Assembly: GCF_015832195.1 (NCBI RefSeq)
Contig: NC_052032.1
Coordinates: 4,160,618-4,224,617 of the forward strand
Length of the DNA stretch: 64,000 nt
Direction: 5' to 3'
Source of the DNA: Motacilla alba alba
Taxonomy: Eukaryota > Chordata > Aves > Passeriformes > Motacillidae
The notes under the pieces were generated by a model that saw only the letters and a list, made by a program, of their open reading frames with translations, was not told where the DNA came from and did no database searches. Shown piece by piece: positions 11,040-23,640 of the stretch (position 1 is its first letter; each line of letters starts with the position of its first letter). Both the position numbers and the translations under genes were made by a program.

Positions 11040-11250
11040 TGCATGGCCCATGAAGGAGATCTCACGCTGCTAGAACTAAAATATACTGAATTTTTTTTTC
11101 AAAAACAAAGAAGAGAATTTCCCAAAATGTTGGATAAAAGTGTTTTATCCAACAGGAGGATAGTGCTAGACCTGATCATCTTGGCAGATAAAGAGAATTC
11201 AGTCCCAGAATTTAGAGAGCTGTTTGGATGCAAGTGGCATAGACTTTAAC
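11040..11250 (+). mobile_element. Possible CR1 endonuclease-domain relic
   Basis: The open frame starting at 11043 contains LSNRRIVLDLIILADKE. This resembles the end of the CR1 ORF2 endonuclease domain, where an 'R-x-x-LDLxLTNKEE' stretch precedes the SDH motif. The nucleotide stretch GTGCTAGACCTGATCATCTT followed by GGCAGATAAAGA is the best-matching part. The SDH catalytic motif itself is not recognisable downstream and the frame ends at 11249, so this would be a dead fragment. The call rests on one short motif. Confidence 0.45.
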
Positions 11251-14200
11251 TGTTGCCACATGCAAATGGAATAACATCTAAACCACACAGATACACTCAT
11301 ACCCAGAGCTGATCTCACAAAGATGAAAGCTATTATGAACCCAGTGATTTGGCTAAAAGGAAAAAAAGGTAGATAGCTGGGAACTCTCTGACAGTATTTT
11401 CTGTGCTTCGACAACACCTTTAACATCAGCAAAGGAAAAAGGATTTTTAAAAAACAAATCAACCAAAAGACATACTTGAAGAAGGGCTGGCCTGATGTTT
11501 AGAGGACAATTGAGAATGTAAAAAGTGACCTGGAAAACAATTGCAGGTACCAGATTGAAGCCTCTGTGTTGAGGTTTGCTCGAGGTGTGAGTGCAGAAAG
11601 TGCAGCTCCCTCTCAGAGAGCAGCAGTTCTGCACAGTTTGTGAGAGCCCAGTTTCAGTATCTTCAGACCAGTGACTAAAGTGCGTCTGGATGAGCCCTCA
11701 GTCATTTAGCTGCTCACTGACATTGAAATTCAACTTTGCATCCCCTGCCAGCCCAAGAGCAATGCACCATCTGGTGCCCACACCCGCTCTGCTGAGGGGA
11801 CACCAATAATTCATAGCTCAGGAGTGAACTTCGGAATGAATGGGGAGGGAAAGGCCAGCAAACACAAACAGGTCCTGAAACACAGAAGGAATTCGTAAGA
11901 AGTGGGAGCAGGCTGTAGACAGAAACCTTTTTTTGTTCTCAGAAATGACCTTTCTGCAGCTTCGGATTCCCTCCAGCCTGGATCCTCACTGACACCATTT
12001 CAGTGGGGGCTTAAGAGACTGAGCACATCGAACGTCTGGGCCCAAATCTCTCTGTGTCTCTTCTTTCCCATAGGATTGGCAAGGGTTCAGCGGAGACTGT
12101 GCAGTTGAGACTAGAAATAGCATATAATGGTATTTTTCTGCCTGTGCTTTAAAACACCCTAGGCTTTAATTAGGATAGCAGCTGTGCTAGAAATGTTAGC
12201 TAGACTTCGTGATAGGGAAAATTAGAGGGGGACTTTGTCTCTTACAATCCCTGTCCTTTTTTTCTTTTTATTTTTTTATGGGTTGATCTGAAATACAGTT
12301 CTCAGAGTTCTTGTGTACACTAACATGTCTTTAAAAAGAATCTGCCATCCATCTTCTCTATGCCAGGTTGATGGATTGGGAACCTCTGAGCAATATCTCT
12401 TGACTGAATGAGCCATCTTTGCACCTCCATGGGGAAAAGAGACATCACTGGGCGAAGCACAATGGATGGATACTTTCTTTTTTTGCCAGCAGCAGAATTG
12501 AGATGTTTTCCAGAACTTTCAGATATTGCATAGTTACAGAATATGGATGATACTCAGAGAAGAAATGGACAATTAAAAAAAAATAAAATTACTATATCCT
12601 CTGCTAAAACATATCTGTAGATGTCCAGGAGAATCTTGTTAAGCAAGACAGAGCTCTTTGCCTTCAGTGTGCATCCCTTTAGTTTCAGAGCTGTCCCATT
12701 CCAAGCTGTGAGTGAGGAAGGGCATCACTGGCTCCTGCTGAAGTTCATGAAATGAAAGCCCCTCTCCCAAGCACGGTTTAAATGTTCTGCCTGAGTTGTG
12801 CAACCAGAATTTTCACAGTGGTAACTTGGCCTGAGCCCAGATTTGAATGTGGATTATTCAGCTCTGCTGCTCCTATCTGCAGGTCCATGCTCCAGCAGGC
12901 ACAAGAGCTATTTACAATAAGGACACAGATGCCTAAAATTCTCTTTCAAACTCCAAGATGCAGAACTGTGAGTCTGTATTTGCAAAACTGGTTCCTGCTT
13001 AGGGGGAGATTTACAGCACTGAAGTTTAGAAAACTTGTCTTTGAGGTGCTCCTTGAGAGTTCAGAAAAAGAGGGGTTTGTGCAAGGGGAGCTTCAGATCT
13101 GCTCTGGAAAGGTTTCCTGGGAAAGGTTTTTATTGTTTCACTGACCATGTGTAAAGGCTGAGCAGCCAAGTAAACCACTGCAGGCTAGAGAGAGAAAGGA
13201 AGGGGTATGGATGTTCCTCCTGCTGCTTAAAACCTCACTCATTGACTGCAAAGTGTCCAAAAGGCACTGCATTATCAAAGTACCTCCCACCCCATGGACC
13301 AGAATATCCACCAGATCACAGCTCACCAGCACGGCCCTGCTGTGGCTCCCTCCACCCCAGGCAGCTTCTGTCACTGTGTCACTGTGGGCTGTGTCACTGC
13401 CCCTGGCACTGTCAGGGACCCCTTTGGTCAGGAGCCTTTCCAGAGCAGCAGCTGGCCCACTGGAATGGCAGCTGTCTTTGGGGCATCCCAAGAGTTAAAT
13501 CTTGATACTGTTTTCCCTTGGTGGGAATCAGAGAAGCAAAACAACATAGAAATTTTTAAAAAAATAGAGCTAGAGAGGGAGAGGGAAAAAAATAAAAAAA
13601 CAAGCCTAAAACAAAACCCTGGAAAGAGAGAAACAAATATGTTTTAATAACTGGGATGCAATCTACAGTTTGTGAAATTAAAGCCCTGCTTTCTGCTGGC
13701 TGGCTGCCAAAGTTAGGCACAAACAAATCCAGGGAAAAGCAGGTTAATGAGAGACATCCTGAACAAAAAATAGCAGAAAAAGGGAAAGCAACAAACTCAC
13801 AGAGCTCCTACTGATGAGATAAATAAGATTTGAACTGACATTATCTGTTCCACTTGCCGTGCATATTTTATTTGCTGCAGCCAGTCTTTAAGTCTCCTAG
13901 ACACAGTTTTCAGGCTCATCCTCTCAGCAGCCATCACTGCATCCATCTTATCCATCCTTCAACTTGTCCAGCCCTGATTACAGTGGGATTTGGTTGCATC
14001 CTGAGCCTGTTGCTAGGACAGAGGCAGCTGCATTGGGAAGGCATTTGCTGCACGCTGCATCTGTCAGGAGGCTGCAGAGCCAGAAGATTTCTTGATATGA
14101 TAGACCAGGTGTCAAAAGCAATAAATAAAAATAATAGTGAGCATCCCTGATGAGAAAGGAACTCAGCTTTTCTGAAGCATCAGCCTGTAGCTGTCTTTGC

Positions 14201-17200
14201 TGAAGGTATTTTTAACTTACTTTGATTGTTTTCCAATCTCCATCTGATGTTCCAGCTCAGTTCTTCTGCAATTATTTCTCCCCCTGGTGCAGGCTTTTTT
14301 GAACTTTCAAGACTTAATGGGATGGTGTACGGGACCAAATCACAAAATCTGTAATTTCCACTAGGTTTTCTGAAACTACAGGTTTGAGTACCATGACCTG
14401 ACTTAGAAGTTAAATTCAGGTTACACAGAGGTTACAGCTAAGCTACTGCAAAAATCCTTCTCTTCTGGAGCTGCTGATTTCCAAAAGGATGGAGAAGGAA
14501 AAATCCAAACAAGTTCTTCTACCTCCTGCCCACATCCACGTGCCTGAGTGAAAAGAGCAGTCAGAGGCCTTTGGTAATGAGACAAAGCCAATTAGGAAGA
14601 AACATAGAAGCTGATATAAAAGTATTTAACAAAGCTTTTCCTTCCTTTTTTGGGGGATTGCAAGAACCATCTTCCTCACAAAACCACATTGGAGAGGTTT
14701 TTTCTCTTTCCCAGCTCTACAGGAATCTGTCTGGGAAAGATCTCTGACCCCACCCAGAAAAAAATCCCAAAGTCTCTAAAAACCTACTGTGATTTCACAG
14801 ACAGAACCTCAGTATTTTGGTTTTCACGTTCACAAGTCCCATCCTCTGCTTCCTAATGAATTGCACCTACCAGCTTTTTCCATATGTCCACTGGGCTGGT
14901 GGCCAAAGGCATGGAATAAAATGTACATTCAGCAGGGTTTGAGCTCATGCTTTGAGCATGAGTCTTCCAGAAAACAACCTGGAGTATTCCTCTTTCAGCT
15001 GCACATGCTCAGCAGTATTTATCCGTTGGTCAAATTTCATTCCAGAAGCACAAACATCCTTGATTTGTGTTTGAATGTGGACACAGCTCCAGCAATGCAT
15101 TCATTTACTCTGCTTAAAAGCTACTAAGGGCCTGATAAATTACAGTCTTGCCCAGAATTTTCTTAGAGAATGGATTTTTCTCCTTGATTCAGGACTGTAT
15201 TTCCCTCCCCTTTCCAAGCTTTGGACAATCAAGGCTTGTCAGACGTGTCTAGTCTCTGTTCATATAAAGTCTGGTCTCCTTTTACATGTATTCAATGCAC
15301 AGAAAAATTCCAAAAGAACAGTTTATCCCACCCATTTTAATAACTATTTAGTCAGGGATGACTGAATTTGGGTTGGTAGGTCAGACAGAATGCCTGACCT
15401 TTTGGCTGCTAAATTTAGGGGAAGTAAGTCTTATTTTCTTAGACAAATCCCTTTGAGAACTCTTTGTATTACAGAAAATCCAGCTCCAGCTCTCAACCAG
15501 AACAGTGGAGCCTCCCAGTCTTACACAATCAGAAGATCCAGATCTACCAAGTCATTAATTTCACAATCCTCTCCTTGGATGTAACCCCACAAGCTTGACC
15601 ATTTTCTGTGCTAATGCATCATAAAAATCCCATGTGCAAAAAACAAATAGAAGCTTTTTTTCTTTTTCCTTTTCCTTTCCTTCACATGCATAGGGGGGAA
15701 AAAAGGTTTCTCCACACAATGTAATTCCATGTTATTTCCAACAGACACACAGGAAATATGGCACTGAAAAGTACAGAGGGTTTTGAGCATCTTCCTGCTG
15801 ACAGGACAGATAGATGGCCACTGAGGTGCTATTAATGGATTGAAAATTCCTTGGGACCACAATCTCTTTTTCTCTGATGTCTTTCAGGCCTCAGTCTAGC
15901 TAGGAGCCCTGTGCAGCTCTCACCACACCAAGAACATCAGCATGCGTTAGGATGCTGCCAAAGCCTAAAGGATGTGTGCCTTTGACAAGTACAAGGCAGT
16001 CCACACCCTCCCAATTACAGTGAGAAATCCCACCAGGAAAGCCAAGAAATGCAAGGGCAAAGGAAAAAAACAGATGAGGAAAATCAGGAAAAGGAGAAGA
16101 ATCAGTCACCAGCTGTGTCTGATCTTCCCCAGCCCGAGGAAGTCATTGCAAGTCTCCACATGTCCCATTGCAGGGGGAGAGCTGAGAGGAGATGGAGGAA
16201 GTGTGATGTGAAGGGAGGCAAACACAGTGGTGGGTGAAAAGAAACAACCAGTGCACAGGAAAAAAAAATATAATCATTAAAAGGATGGCATTAAGTTATT
16301 TAATTTTAAGGGGAAAAGGATGTCTTTTGAAGGAGGGGAAAAAAAATTATATGCTGAGCTCTGGACTATGATGTTTTCTACTCTGTGCACTTTGGTTCCC
16401 TTCAACCACAAGACACAAAGATGTAGTGATTAGCTGAGAACTCCAGTACGTAGATTTGTACATAATTCATATTTTGACTTCTCTAAGTTTGCATAATAAA
16501 TAGTTTAAACACTGCAGAAAATGTCTGAGAGAGGAAATTAGGATTCTGAATGAAAAAGTTAATTATACCTCGAAGGATATTTTTTTTCAGATATATACGG
16601 GCTAGAAAAAAAGAGCCTAGAAGTGGATAATTTAGGAGATGGAAATGCAGAAAATTATGGGAGTGGTAGCAACAGGAGAGTTATCGCCTTAAATAGGATA
16701 ATTAGACTAATTTAATTTTTTAAACTGTGGCATTGCATTATAGACAAACAATTCAATAAATAGCAGCCTGAACACTGTGGCTGCAGCTCCTGATGCTTCT
16801 CAGGGCTGTGGAGAATTCAGCTTTTCATTTTCAGCAGTTGTCTGCAGTAGGAATACTGAATTATCATAATGGGTTGCTTCCTATATAAGTCATAAAGGGC
16901 AGGGACAGGAAATTATGGAGGAGTGGAAAGGAATATTGACATCATTAAATCAATCACTGCTGATTGGACCCAGGGACTGATGAAGCAGTGATTGGATCTG
17001 AACCTGGAAGACACTGGGGACCAGCTCTTTAAAGATATTTAAGGACTTAACTTTTGCTGATTAAAACAGGAGTTAGTCACCTAAATAGGGGTTAGATGGC
17101 TGATATCATGAGGAACCCAAAATATCTTAGGCCTGAATATCGATCCTGAAGGAAAGCATGTTCCTTCTGGTTCTCAGCAGTGATGACACCAAACTGTGCT

Positions 17201-17276
17201 TTGGGATATGCATGGCAGGGCACCTGCACCCCTTGTGAGTGAGAGGAGGAGAAAGAGAACAAAGAAAATATCAGAC
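11251..17276. other. Long gene-free stretch, largely unique
   Basis: Six kilobases with almost no recognisable repeat. Features seen are an A-rich purine tract at 13553-13605, a GC-richer patch at 13290-13500 with several GTCACTG motifs between 13368 and 13415, and a possible old repeat at 17025-17145 (ACCTAAATAGGGGTTAGA). Open frames up to 120 residues overlap on both strands and show no family motif. The scarcity of young repeats may mean constrained sequence, but that is inference. Confidence 0.5.
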
Positions 17277-17888
17277 GTGAAAAATTCGTATCTTCGCAAA
17301 TATTAAAATGAATATTGTATGTGTTATGTTAGAAAGTGATGCTGTAATAATTTTTTTAAGTAGTGTGTTAAATATAGTTTTAGGTCATAACATAATGTGA
17401 AAATAGAAACTATGTATGTTGCATATTTTTTAAAGAAAGGAATGAGGTACTCGCACCAGAGAGCAGCCACAGGACACCTCAATCTTTCAGAGAAAGAGAA
17501 TTTATTGCTCCCTTATCAGATGAAATTAACTTCTTCCTGCCTTGTTCAGCCCTGAAGACGCCGTCAGGATTCAGAGGAAGAAGCTGACGCTGACCAGACA
17601 GAATCCTTGGTTTGAATGGAATTTATGCATCATGTATGAGATGTATGAATATGCAACAGGCTGTTGCTTTTAAGGGTTAATCCTCTGTTAATATGTGTCC
17701 TTTTTCGGGCTTATTTTGCCCAGAAAAGGTACCTGGACTGTCTGTAACTCTTTGTTTTTGTTGTCTCATATTGTCCTAATCTCAATTGTTCAAATGTTTA
17801 TTACTCTAATTATATTACTATTTTTATAACTATTTTATTACTATTAAACTTTTAAAATTTTAAAAACAAGTTATTGGCATTTTTCACA
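17277..17888 (+). mobile_element. Solo LTR, songbird endogenous retrovirus (about 612 bp)
   Basis: The ends are inverted repeats, GTGAAAAAT at 17277 and ATTTTTCAC at the right end. Internal landmarks that I recognise from a common songbird LTR are TTTCAGAGAAAGAGAATTTA, GATGTATGAATATGCAACAG, AAAGGTACCTGGACTGTC and an ATTAAA poly(A) signal at 17843-17848. The flanks read CAGAC on the left and AAGAC on the right, a possible 5-bp target duplication with one mismatch, but the exact ends are ambiguous by one to four bases. No internal retroviral genes adjoin it. Confidence 0.88.
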
Positions 17889-18625
17889 AGACATGTGAAC
17901 TGAAGCAGACATTAGCCCAAGAGAAGGAGATAAGAGTTCTTGTCCCAGAAGTTTCTTTCATTCACTTTAGTCCCTACAGTGGAAATCCTCTGTACACCCT
18001 GCCACTCGAGCTGGGACAGCAGTGCTGGGAGTCTCTGATGTCTGATAACACCTCAGTGCTCATCTGAGGTGCCTTTCAGCTCAGGCTGCCTCAGCTGTCA
18101 CCCACACACTGCTCTGCAGGGAGATAAACTCCTGCATCCTCCTGTTTGTCTCCCCTCTGCTGCTCTGAGGCACACTTCAGGCTTGCGTCGATTCTCCAAC
18201 ACATCGAGGAGACATTGAGGGGCAGGGATGCAGCAGAGCAAGCTGCCTTCAATTACACAGCCATGGAGTGACACCTGCCAGGCCTCTCGCACAGCATCTG
18301 ATCACCAATTAAAGGGATGATTTATGGTGTCAGGAGGGGATGCCCTTCCCGTCTCACAGGCTGTTTGGGGAAGGCACCAATTCACAGGCAGCAAGGAGAG
18401 CCTGGGTTCTCTTGGCAAACTCATCTTTGGCTGCAGACTTCGCTCATCAGCTCATTAGTGCCAAATGTGGGGTAAGGAAGCTTCAAAATGCTTTGCTTGA
18501 GCATCATTTGCCTTCTAGGAAGAAGAGGTGTGGATCAAGCTGTGCCCCAGGGATGGGGAAAGGCCCTTCTGCCAGGAGAGGTGCTCCAAAGTGGCTCTGG
18601 GTTTGGTGTGCAGAGGATCAAAGGG
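17889..18625. other. Gene-free spacer between two LTRs
   Basis: No gene recognised. The 98-residue frame at 18340-18636 has no family features. Confidence 0.5.
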
Positions 18626-19266
18626 TGTTCCCTTGAAACATAAACTTTAAAAACTTAGAGATTTTAGAGAAGCTAAGATTTTAGTTAGAGATAAGCTTTG
18701 TTGAAGCTAATTAAAACAAACAGGTAGGTTTTGATGAAGGTAAAAGTTAGTAGTTAACTAATAATTGATTGCTTGTCAACATAATGTTTGGTTAGCTGGG
18801 TTTATAATGAAGAATATAGAAACTGACAAATAGCTTTGAGGAACACAGGACAGTTGTGGGCCTCCTCTGCTCTGAAACCAACTGAAGACAAGGAATTGGA
18901 GTTCTTCCAAGGGTTCATTTGTCATATTTGCATTGAAAAGGTAGAAAGGTCAGAACGAGGAAGACTACATTTACTTCTTCATTTTGGGACCCCTCCCCAT
19001 GTAAGCAACCACCGACCCGTTTCAAGGAACACTGCGCATGCTTAATAGCTTTTGAACTAATTACCATACGAAGCGGGGAATGGGATGTACCAAAATCATG
19101 AATATGTATTTGTATTTTGGGTATTCAATACTTGCATAGATAAAAGAGCTCTGTAATCACCTGTAAATGGCGGTGTGTATTTGGGAGCTATCCCGCACGC
19201 TGCCCGGCGTCGCAATAAACACACACTTTCTAACTTTAAACTGTTAGAGAGTTTTTGTCCGTCACA
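18626..19266 (+). mobile_element. Solo LTR, second family (about 640 bp)
   Basis: The landmarks are GAAACATAAACTTTAAAAAC near the start, a GATAAAAG TATA-like box near 19139, CCCGGCGTCGCAATAAACAC with the AATAAA poly(A) signal at 19214-19219, and an R/U5-like end TTAGAGAGTTTTTGTCCGTC. The layout of TATA-like box, poly(A) signal and short U5 is that of a retroviral LTR. It differs from the neighbouring LTR at 17277. No flanking viral genes and no clear target duplication were found, and the left end may start a few bases later. Confidence 0.83.
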
Positions 19267-19739
19267 GTTGGATATCAGTATTAGATCAATATCCATATTT
19301 TAATAAATCACCCTGAGCTCCCAAACCTGCGGTGTGAGGGGAACAAACCCCCCTGACTCCAGCAGGGTACTTATAATTCTCCTATTTTATTTTTACTATT
19401 ATTTTTCTGTGCATATTAATTGTGGTATAATGGCAAAAAAAAGTTTAAGAAACTCCAGAATGGGCAGCCAGATGACTGTGAAGTGTTTTTAGCACAGGTT
19501 TTTTGGTTTTTTTTTTAACTTGATGTAGTTTATGTGATTCTTGAGAAACTTAACATAAAGGAATGGCAGCCTACAGCACATACAGCAACAGATCCAGATG
19601 GATGAAAGCATGGAAGAGTTGAGTTATGCACCTGCCAGACTTGAAGAAACTAATTATGCAAGTCCTAATTTTTATGGCATATCAAATTAAAGTTGGTTCC
19701 TGGATGTCTGATAGGAAGTAACATTTGGTGGGAATTGTA
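19267..19739. other. AT-rich stretch, possibly part of the following LINE
   Basis: AT-rich, no gene. The 3' half (from about 19560) may be the decayed upstream portion of the CR1 copy that follows. Confidence 0.4.
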
Positions 19740-20700
19740 TGAGGACCAGAGAAGGACAAACATAATTCCTACATTTGGAAAGGGGAGAGGCAGCCCCAGG
19801 GAACTATAGACCAGTCATTTTAACCCAGAAAAATAATAGATTAAATTATTAATTAATTTATAAGCACCTGGAGGATAATAAAAATAAAAGGTGCAGTCAA
19901 CATGGACTTGCAAAGAACAATTTCTGTCATCTTAATCTAATTTTCTTCCTTATAAAAGCCACCTGCCAGAGTGGTTTAGGAGGATGCAGCAGCTGTGATG
20001 TATCTTGATTTTAATATCATCCCACTGCATTTTCTTAGAAGCAAACACGGAAAATATGATCTAGTGGCAGTCCTGAATCAGGATGGGCCCTCAATTGGCT
20101 GAGGAGTCACACATGAATAGTTCTCCTCTAAACTGGAAGGACATTAGGATTGGAGTCCCACATTACTTCAATATTTTCATTATCCATGTGGATGATGTAC
20201 TGAGGTGCACATCTATAAAATTTGCAAGTGACACTTTGCTGGAAGGGCCTGCGAGCAGTTTGGGAGACAGGATTGGAATTTAAAAGGATTCTGATTCATC
20301 AGAGGAGCAGCAGGAAATCAACAAGATGAAATTCAATAGGACAATGGTGCAAATGACTCCTCAGGAAGGAGAAACCACAGCTGTGTCCATGAAAGGGAGA
20401 AAAACTGCCCTGATGGTAGCACTGGGGAAAAGGCTCTGGGGTTATGGTACTCGCCAGGATGAATGTGAATTTCCAGTGAGGAGAGGAAAGTCTCCTCTGG
20501 AAGGCAGCACCAGGCAGGTCATCCATGCTGCTTGGCTGGGACTGGGGGGGTTCAGCTGGACAGGGAGGGCTTGGGGCACCCATTTCCTGACGTGCACAGA
20601 CTGCAGAGATTCAAACAGATGCCAGCAAGGAGGGGAGAAGCTCCAGGAAACAGGACCAGTGAGAAAAGCTGAAGTGGTTAAACCTTAATAAAAACAGACT
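19740..20700 (+). mobile_element. CR1 LINE relic with reverse-transcriptase core
   Basis: This is a decayed sense copy of CR1 ORF2. GGGAACTATAGACCAGTCAT (about 19799) is the 'NYRPVSL' block. GTCAACATGGACTTGCAAAG (19897) is the 'Q-H-G-F' block. The open frame at 20083-20283 carries GVPHYFNIFIIHVDD and then IKFASDTL. In CR1 reverse transcriptase these are the 'G-x-LFNIFINDLD' stretch and the catalytic FADD box, here changed to FASD (20221-20232), so one catalytic aspartate is lost. AACAAGATGAAATTCAATAG at 20318 is the 'NxxKFN' block. The sequence further right fades out. It cannot encode an active protein. Confidence 0.85.
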
Positions 20701-22339
20701 GAAAGAGGCCACAGTGCAGTTCAGTGATGGGCTGCAGGACACCTCAGTGGGTTCTGAGGGTGTAAGACAGTAAGTCTGAGGTTTAATTCCCAACAGGAAG
20801 GAGAACTGTGTTAAAGTAAGAAATTTTAGCTCTTAAATCTACTAGAAAGGACAGCCATGAATTATCCTTTACTGGGTGCTTTAAAGAATACTTTAATAAG
20901 CTTTCTGTTGATGGACATCTAGATCAGGGCTGTTACATTTCTTTAAGCTGAGAAGTGACTTCCATTTCAATTGGGATCACAATCTCTGTCTTCGGAAGTG
21001 ATCAGAAAACCATCCTGGAGATAAATCTCTCTGCCAGAAACTCCATCAAAATCAATGCAGCTCCATACAATACTGAAATAGATTTAAAGAAAAATAAATT
21101 GTGCTCAGAGGAGTTGTAAGTACATACATTAACAACCAATGTGTGCTAATCCATTCCTATCAATCCAATGGTAAAATAATAACATCCAAAAATAAAGTTT
21201 TGCTGCTCCTATTTCACTTTTGAAAAAGAGTTCAGTGTCTGAAACGTCTTCTGGCTTTTTTTTTTTTTTCCCTCAATTATATAATTTGGGATAATAAGAA
21301 GTAATACTTCTTGCAAGCCTTTCCTCACTTAAACCATAGCAGCTACAATATTCTTCCTACTCTTCCTACCCACAGCAGATTTCTTCATAAATAAAGTCTG
21401 TGGGAGTCTGGTACTCCACACATGAACATCCTGTCTTTCCCCATGCTCCTCACAATGGTAATCCCTGCCATGGTTATTATTTATTCAAAAGGTAATGAAT
21501 AATAATAAATAATGTAGATGATTACTGAGGTGTGATTAATGAATAATGATAAATAATGGGGGGGGAAGTATTGTTGCTTGTCAGATAATATCTATTTATT
21601 ACAAACCATGAAGTAGGGCAGGAAAGCCTCATGCAGTGATGAAATAGCCACATTCTTTCACCATTTTCAGAAGGGTTGAAGGCTCTTAGAGTCAAATTTT
21701 CTCCAAAATGCTCCATTTTCTATGCATTGATTCCCCTTAACAATCTGCATCATGGTAAAACTGCTAGGGGCAGAGAAATGGCACTAATTTACCCCTTCTT
21801 TTGGGTGGTTAAATAAGCAAGAATCCCTTCTGAAAATCAAATCAGCATTTCAGGTGCTGAGGTCTTGGAAATTTGATTTGGAGAGTTTAATTTGAGTGTA
21901 TTATTTTCCTTAAGATTGGCCTCACTTAGACAATTACACACATCCCAAAGTCTACCGTAGTGATAGAAAGATCATCAGCTGAAAGAAAGAAGAAGGAAAA
22001 ATGAGGAAGGGAATCCTGCTTTTGATTCTCATCTTAATGGTAATGAGAAAAATTGCGGCTAATTAAAAGGGTTAATTGGCGTTTGCACAGGTGCAGATGT
22101 GACATGTAAGCACACACTCTGCTACAGATGTTGAAACCTAGTGTTAATTTCCTAAGGAATTATTTTGATTTAACAAAACACAGGCACCTGAACTGGATGT
22201 AAACAGGCTCCGTGGCTTAGAACAGCCAGGAACCTGCCCAGGGCATCCAGGTCTTGCACTGAAACCTGAAATCACATTCCTGGGGAAGAGACTGAGTTGG
22301 TTTCTCTCTTGCAGGTAAAAATCTGGAAGAATAGTGAGG
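20701..22339. other. Gene-free stretch with a short direct repeat
   Basis: No gene recognised. It contains a T-run at 21260-21271, a G-run at 21556-21564, and two 22-bp near-copies of TAATGAATAATAATAAATAA at 21493 and 21537. Confidence 0.5.
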
Positions 22340-22528
22340 AAACTGGAACTGCAGTGGCACAGGGTGCCCAGAGCAGCGGCGGCTGCCCCATCCCTGGGAG
22401 TGCTCAAGGGCAGGCTGGATGAGTTTTGGGGCACCCTGGGATAGTGGAAGGTGTCCCTGTCCATGGCAGGGGGTGGAATGAGATCTTTCAAGTCTTTTCC
22501 ACCTCAAACCATTGTGTGATTCTGAAAC
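22340..22528 (+). mobile_element. CR1 LINE 3' end
   Basis: Sense 3' UTR blocks TGGCACAGGGTGCCCAGAGC, TGGAAGGTGTCCCTGTCCAT and GGCAGGGGGTGGAATGAGAT lead to the tail CATTGTGTGATTCTG. The copy is 5'-truncated and moderately diverged. Confidence 0.92.
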
Positions 22529-23569
22529 AATTGGGTTTTCTCAAGCTTCATCCCTGGCCTGAGCAGAGGTGCACTTTCCTCTGGCTGTTGCCAAGGCTGC
22601 AGGAGCCATGGTCAGGCTGTGTCTGCAGCAGGCAGCTGTTTGTGTCTGACAACACATAAGGCAGTCATAAAAGAACACTTTTCATTTTATTGAGGTGCAG
22701 CAGAGAATGGAGCACGTTGGTGTGAGAGGCTCCCTCCTTCTGTTCCAGGGAGGAGCCGGGCAGCACCATTGGGGTCCTGATAACATCTGGAGGTGATTTA
22801 CTGATTTCCAAATTTTGCTTCCATTTAACAGCAGGATCAGCATCCACTGCTCATCTCTTAAGGGGTGCAGCAGAAACCTTTGGTGTGTAAACAGCCTGGC
22901 AAGAAATCAGCAAGAGAATGGGTCGGGAAGAGGAGGAAAATTACTTCAGATGATACCAGCAAACCCTGCCAAGATGAGTTTTCCTCCTTTGGGATTATTT
23001 GATGCATAACCCTGCAAACTGAAGCAGAAAAGACATGAAAAAAAAACATGGAAAGGAGAGGCTGGAGGGTACCAGGCTCTTCTGGTGTTCTACCAATGAT
23101 TTGCTGATTAATAACAGGAAACTCACTGAGCTTCTTGTGGGATTTGCCACCTCTCAGGCTTTGTGCTCTTAATCCATTTGATAGACTTTAGGACACTGTT
23201 TCTCTTTTCAAATGGATTTTTTTTTTTAAACAAAACAAAACTATGAAAGTTTCATCACAATTTTAACGTACAGCTGCACAGAAATAAGGCCAAACCTCTG
23301 AGCCTCATTAATTTGTTTCCTCCCCATTTTGCTTGTTGATAGCACATGGAAGTGCATTTTCATTTCTCAGTTCAACTGCTTTTTGCCATCAGTTCATGCA
23401 CCATGTCCAGGTGTTGTGCAGACCACAGGCTGAGAAATAGTTCTTCAGAGACTGTGCCATGAGAGAGCAAATGTGGTAAAGAGAAGTGGGAAAGTTCCTG
23501 AATGACCTCTAGTCAACCCTTTTGCTTTCCAGTAGGGTCAGGAAGATCAATGCTTTTGAAGACATGAAC
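22529..23569. other. Gene-free stretch
   Basis: No gene or RNA recognised. There are A/T-runs at 23038-23048 and 23218-23229. Confidence 0.5.
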
Positions 23570-23640
23570 TTGCCTGGTGTGTTTTTAAAAGCCTCCAGTG
23601 ATGGTGATTTCACATTCTCCCCAGGCACGGCAGAAAGAGC
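23570..23640 (-). mobile_element. Possible CR1 3' fragment, old
   Basis: TTTTTAAAAGCCTCCAGTGA followed by TGGTGATTTCACATTCTCCC resembles the reverse complement of an old CR1 3' region ('cctccaatgatggagattccacaac'). It is short and diverged with no visible tail, so the call is weak. Confidence 0.45.
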
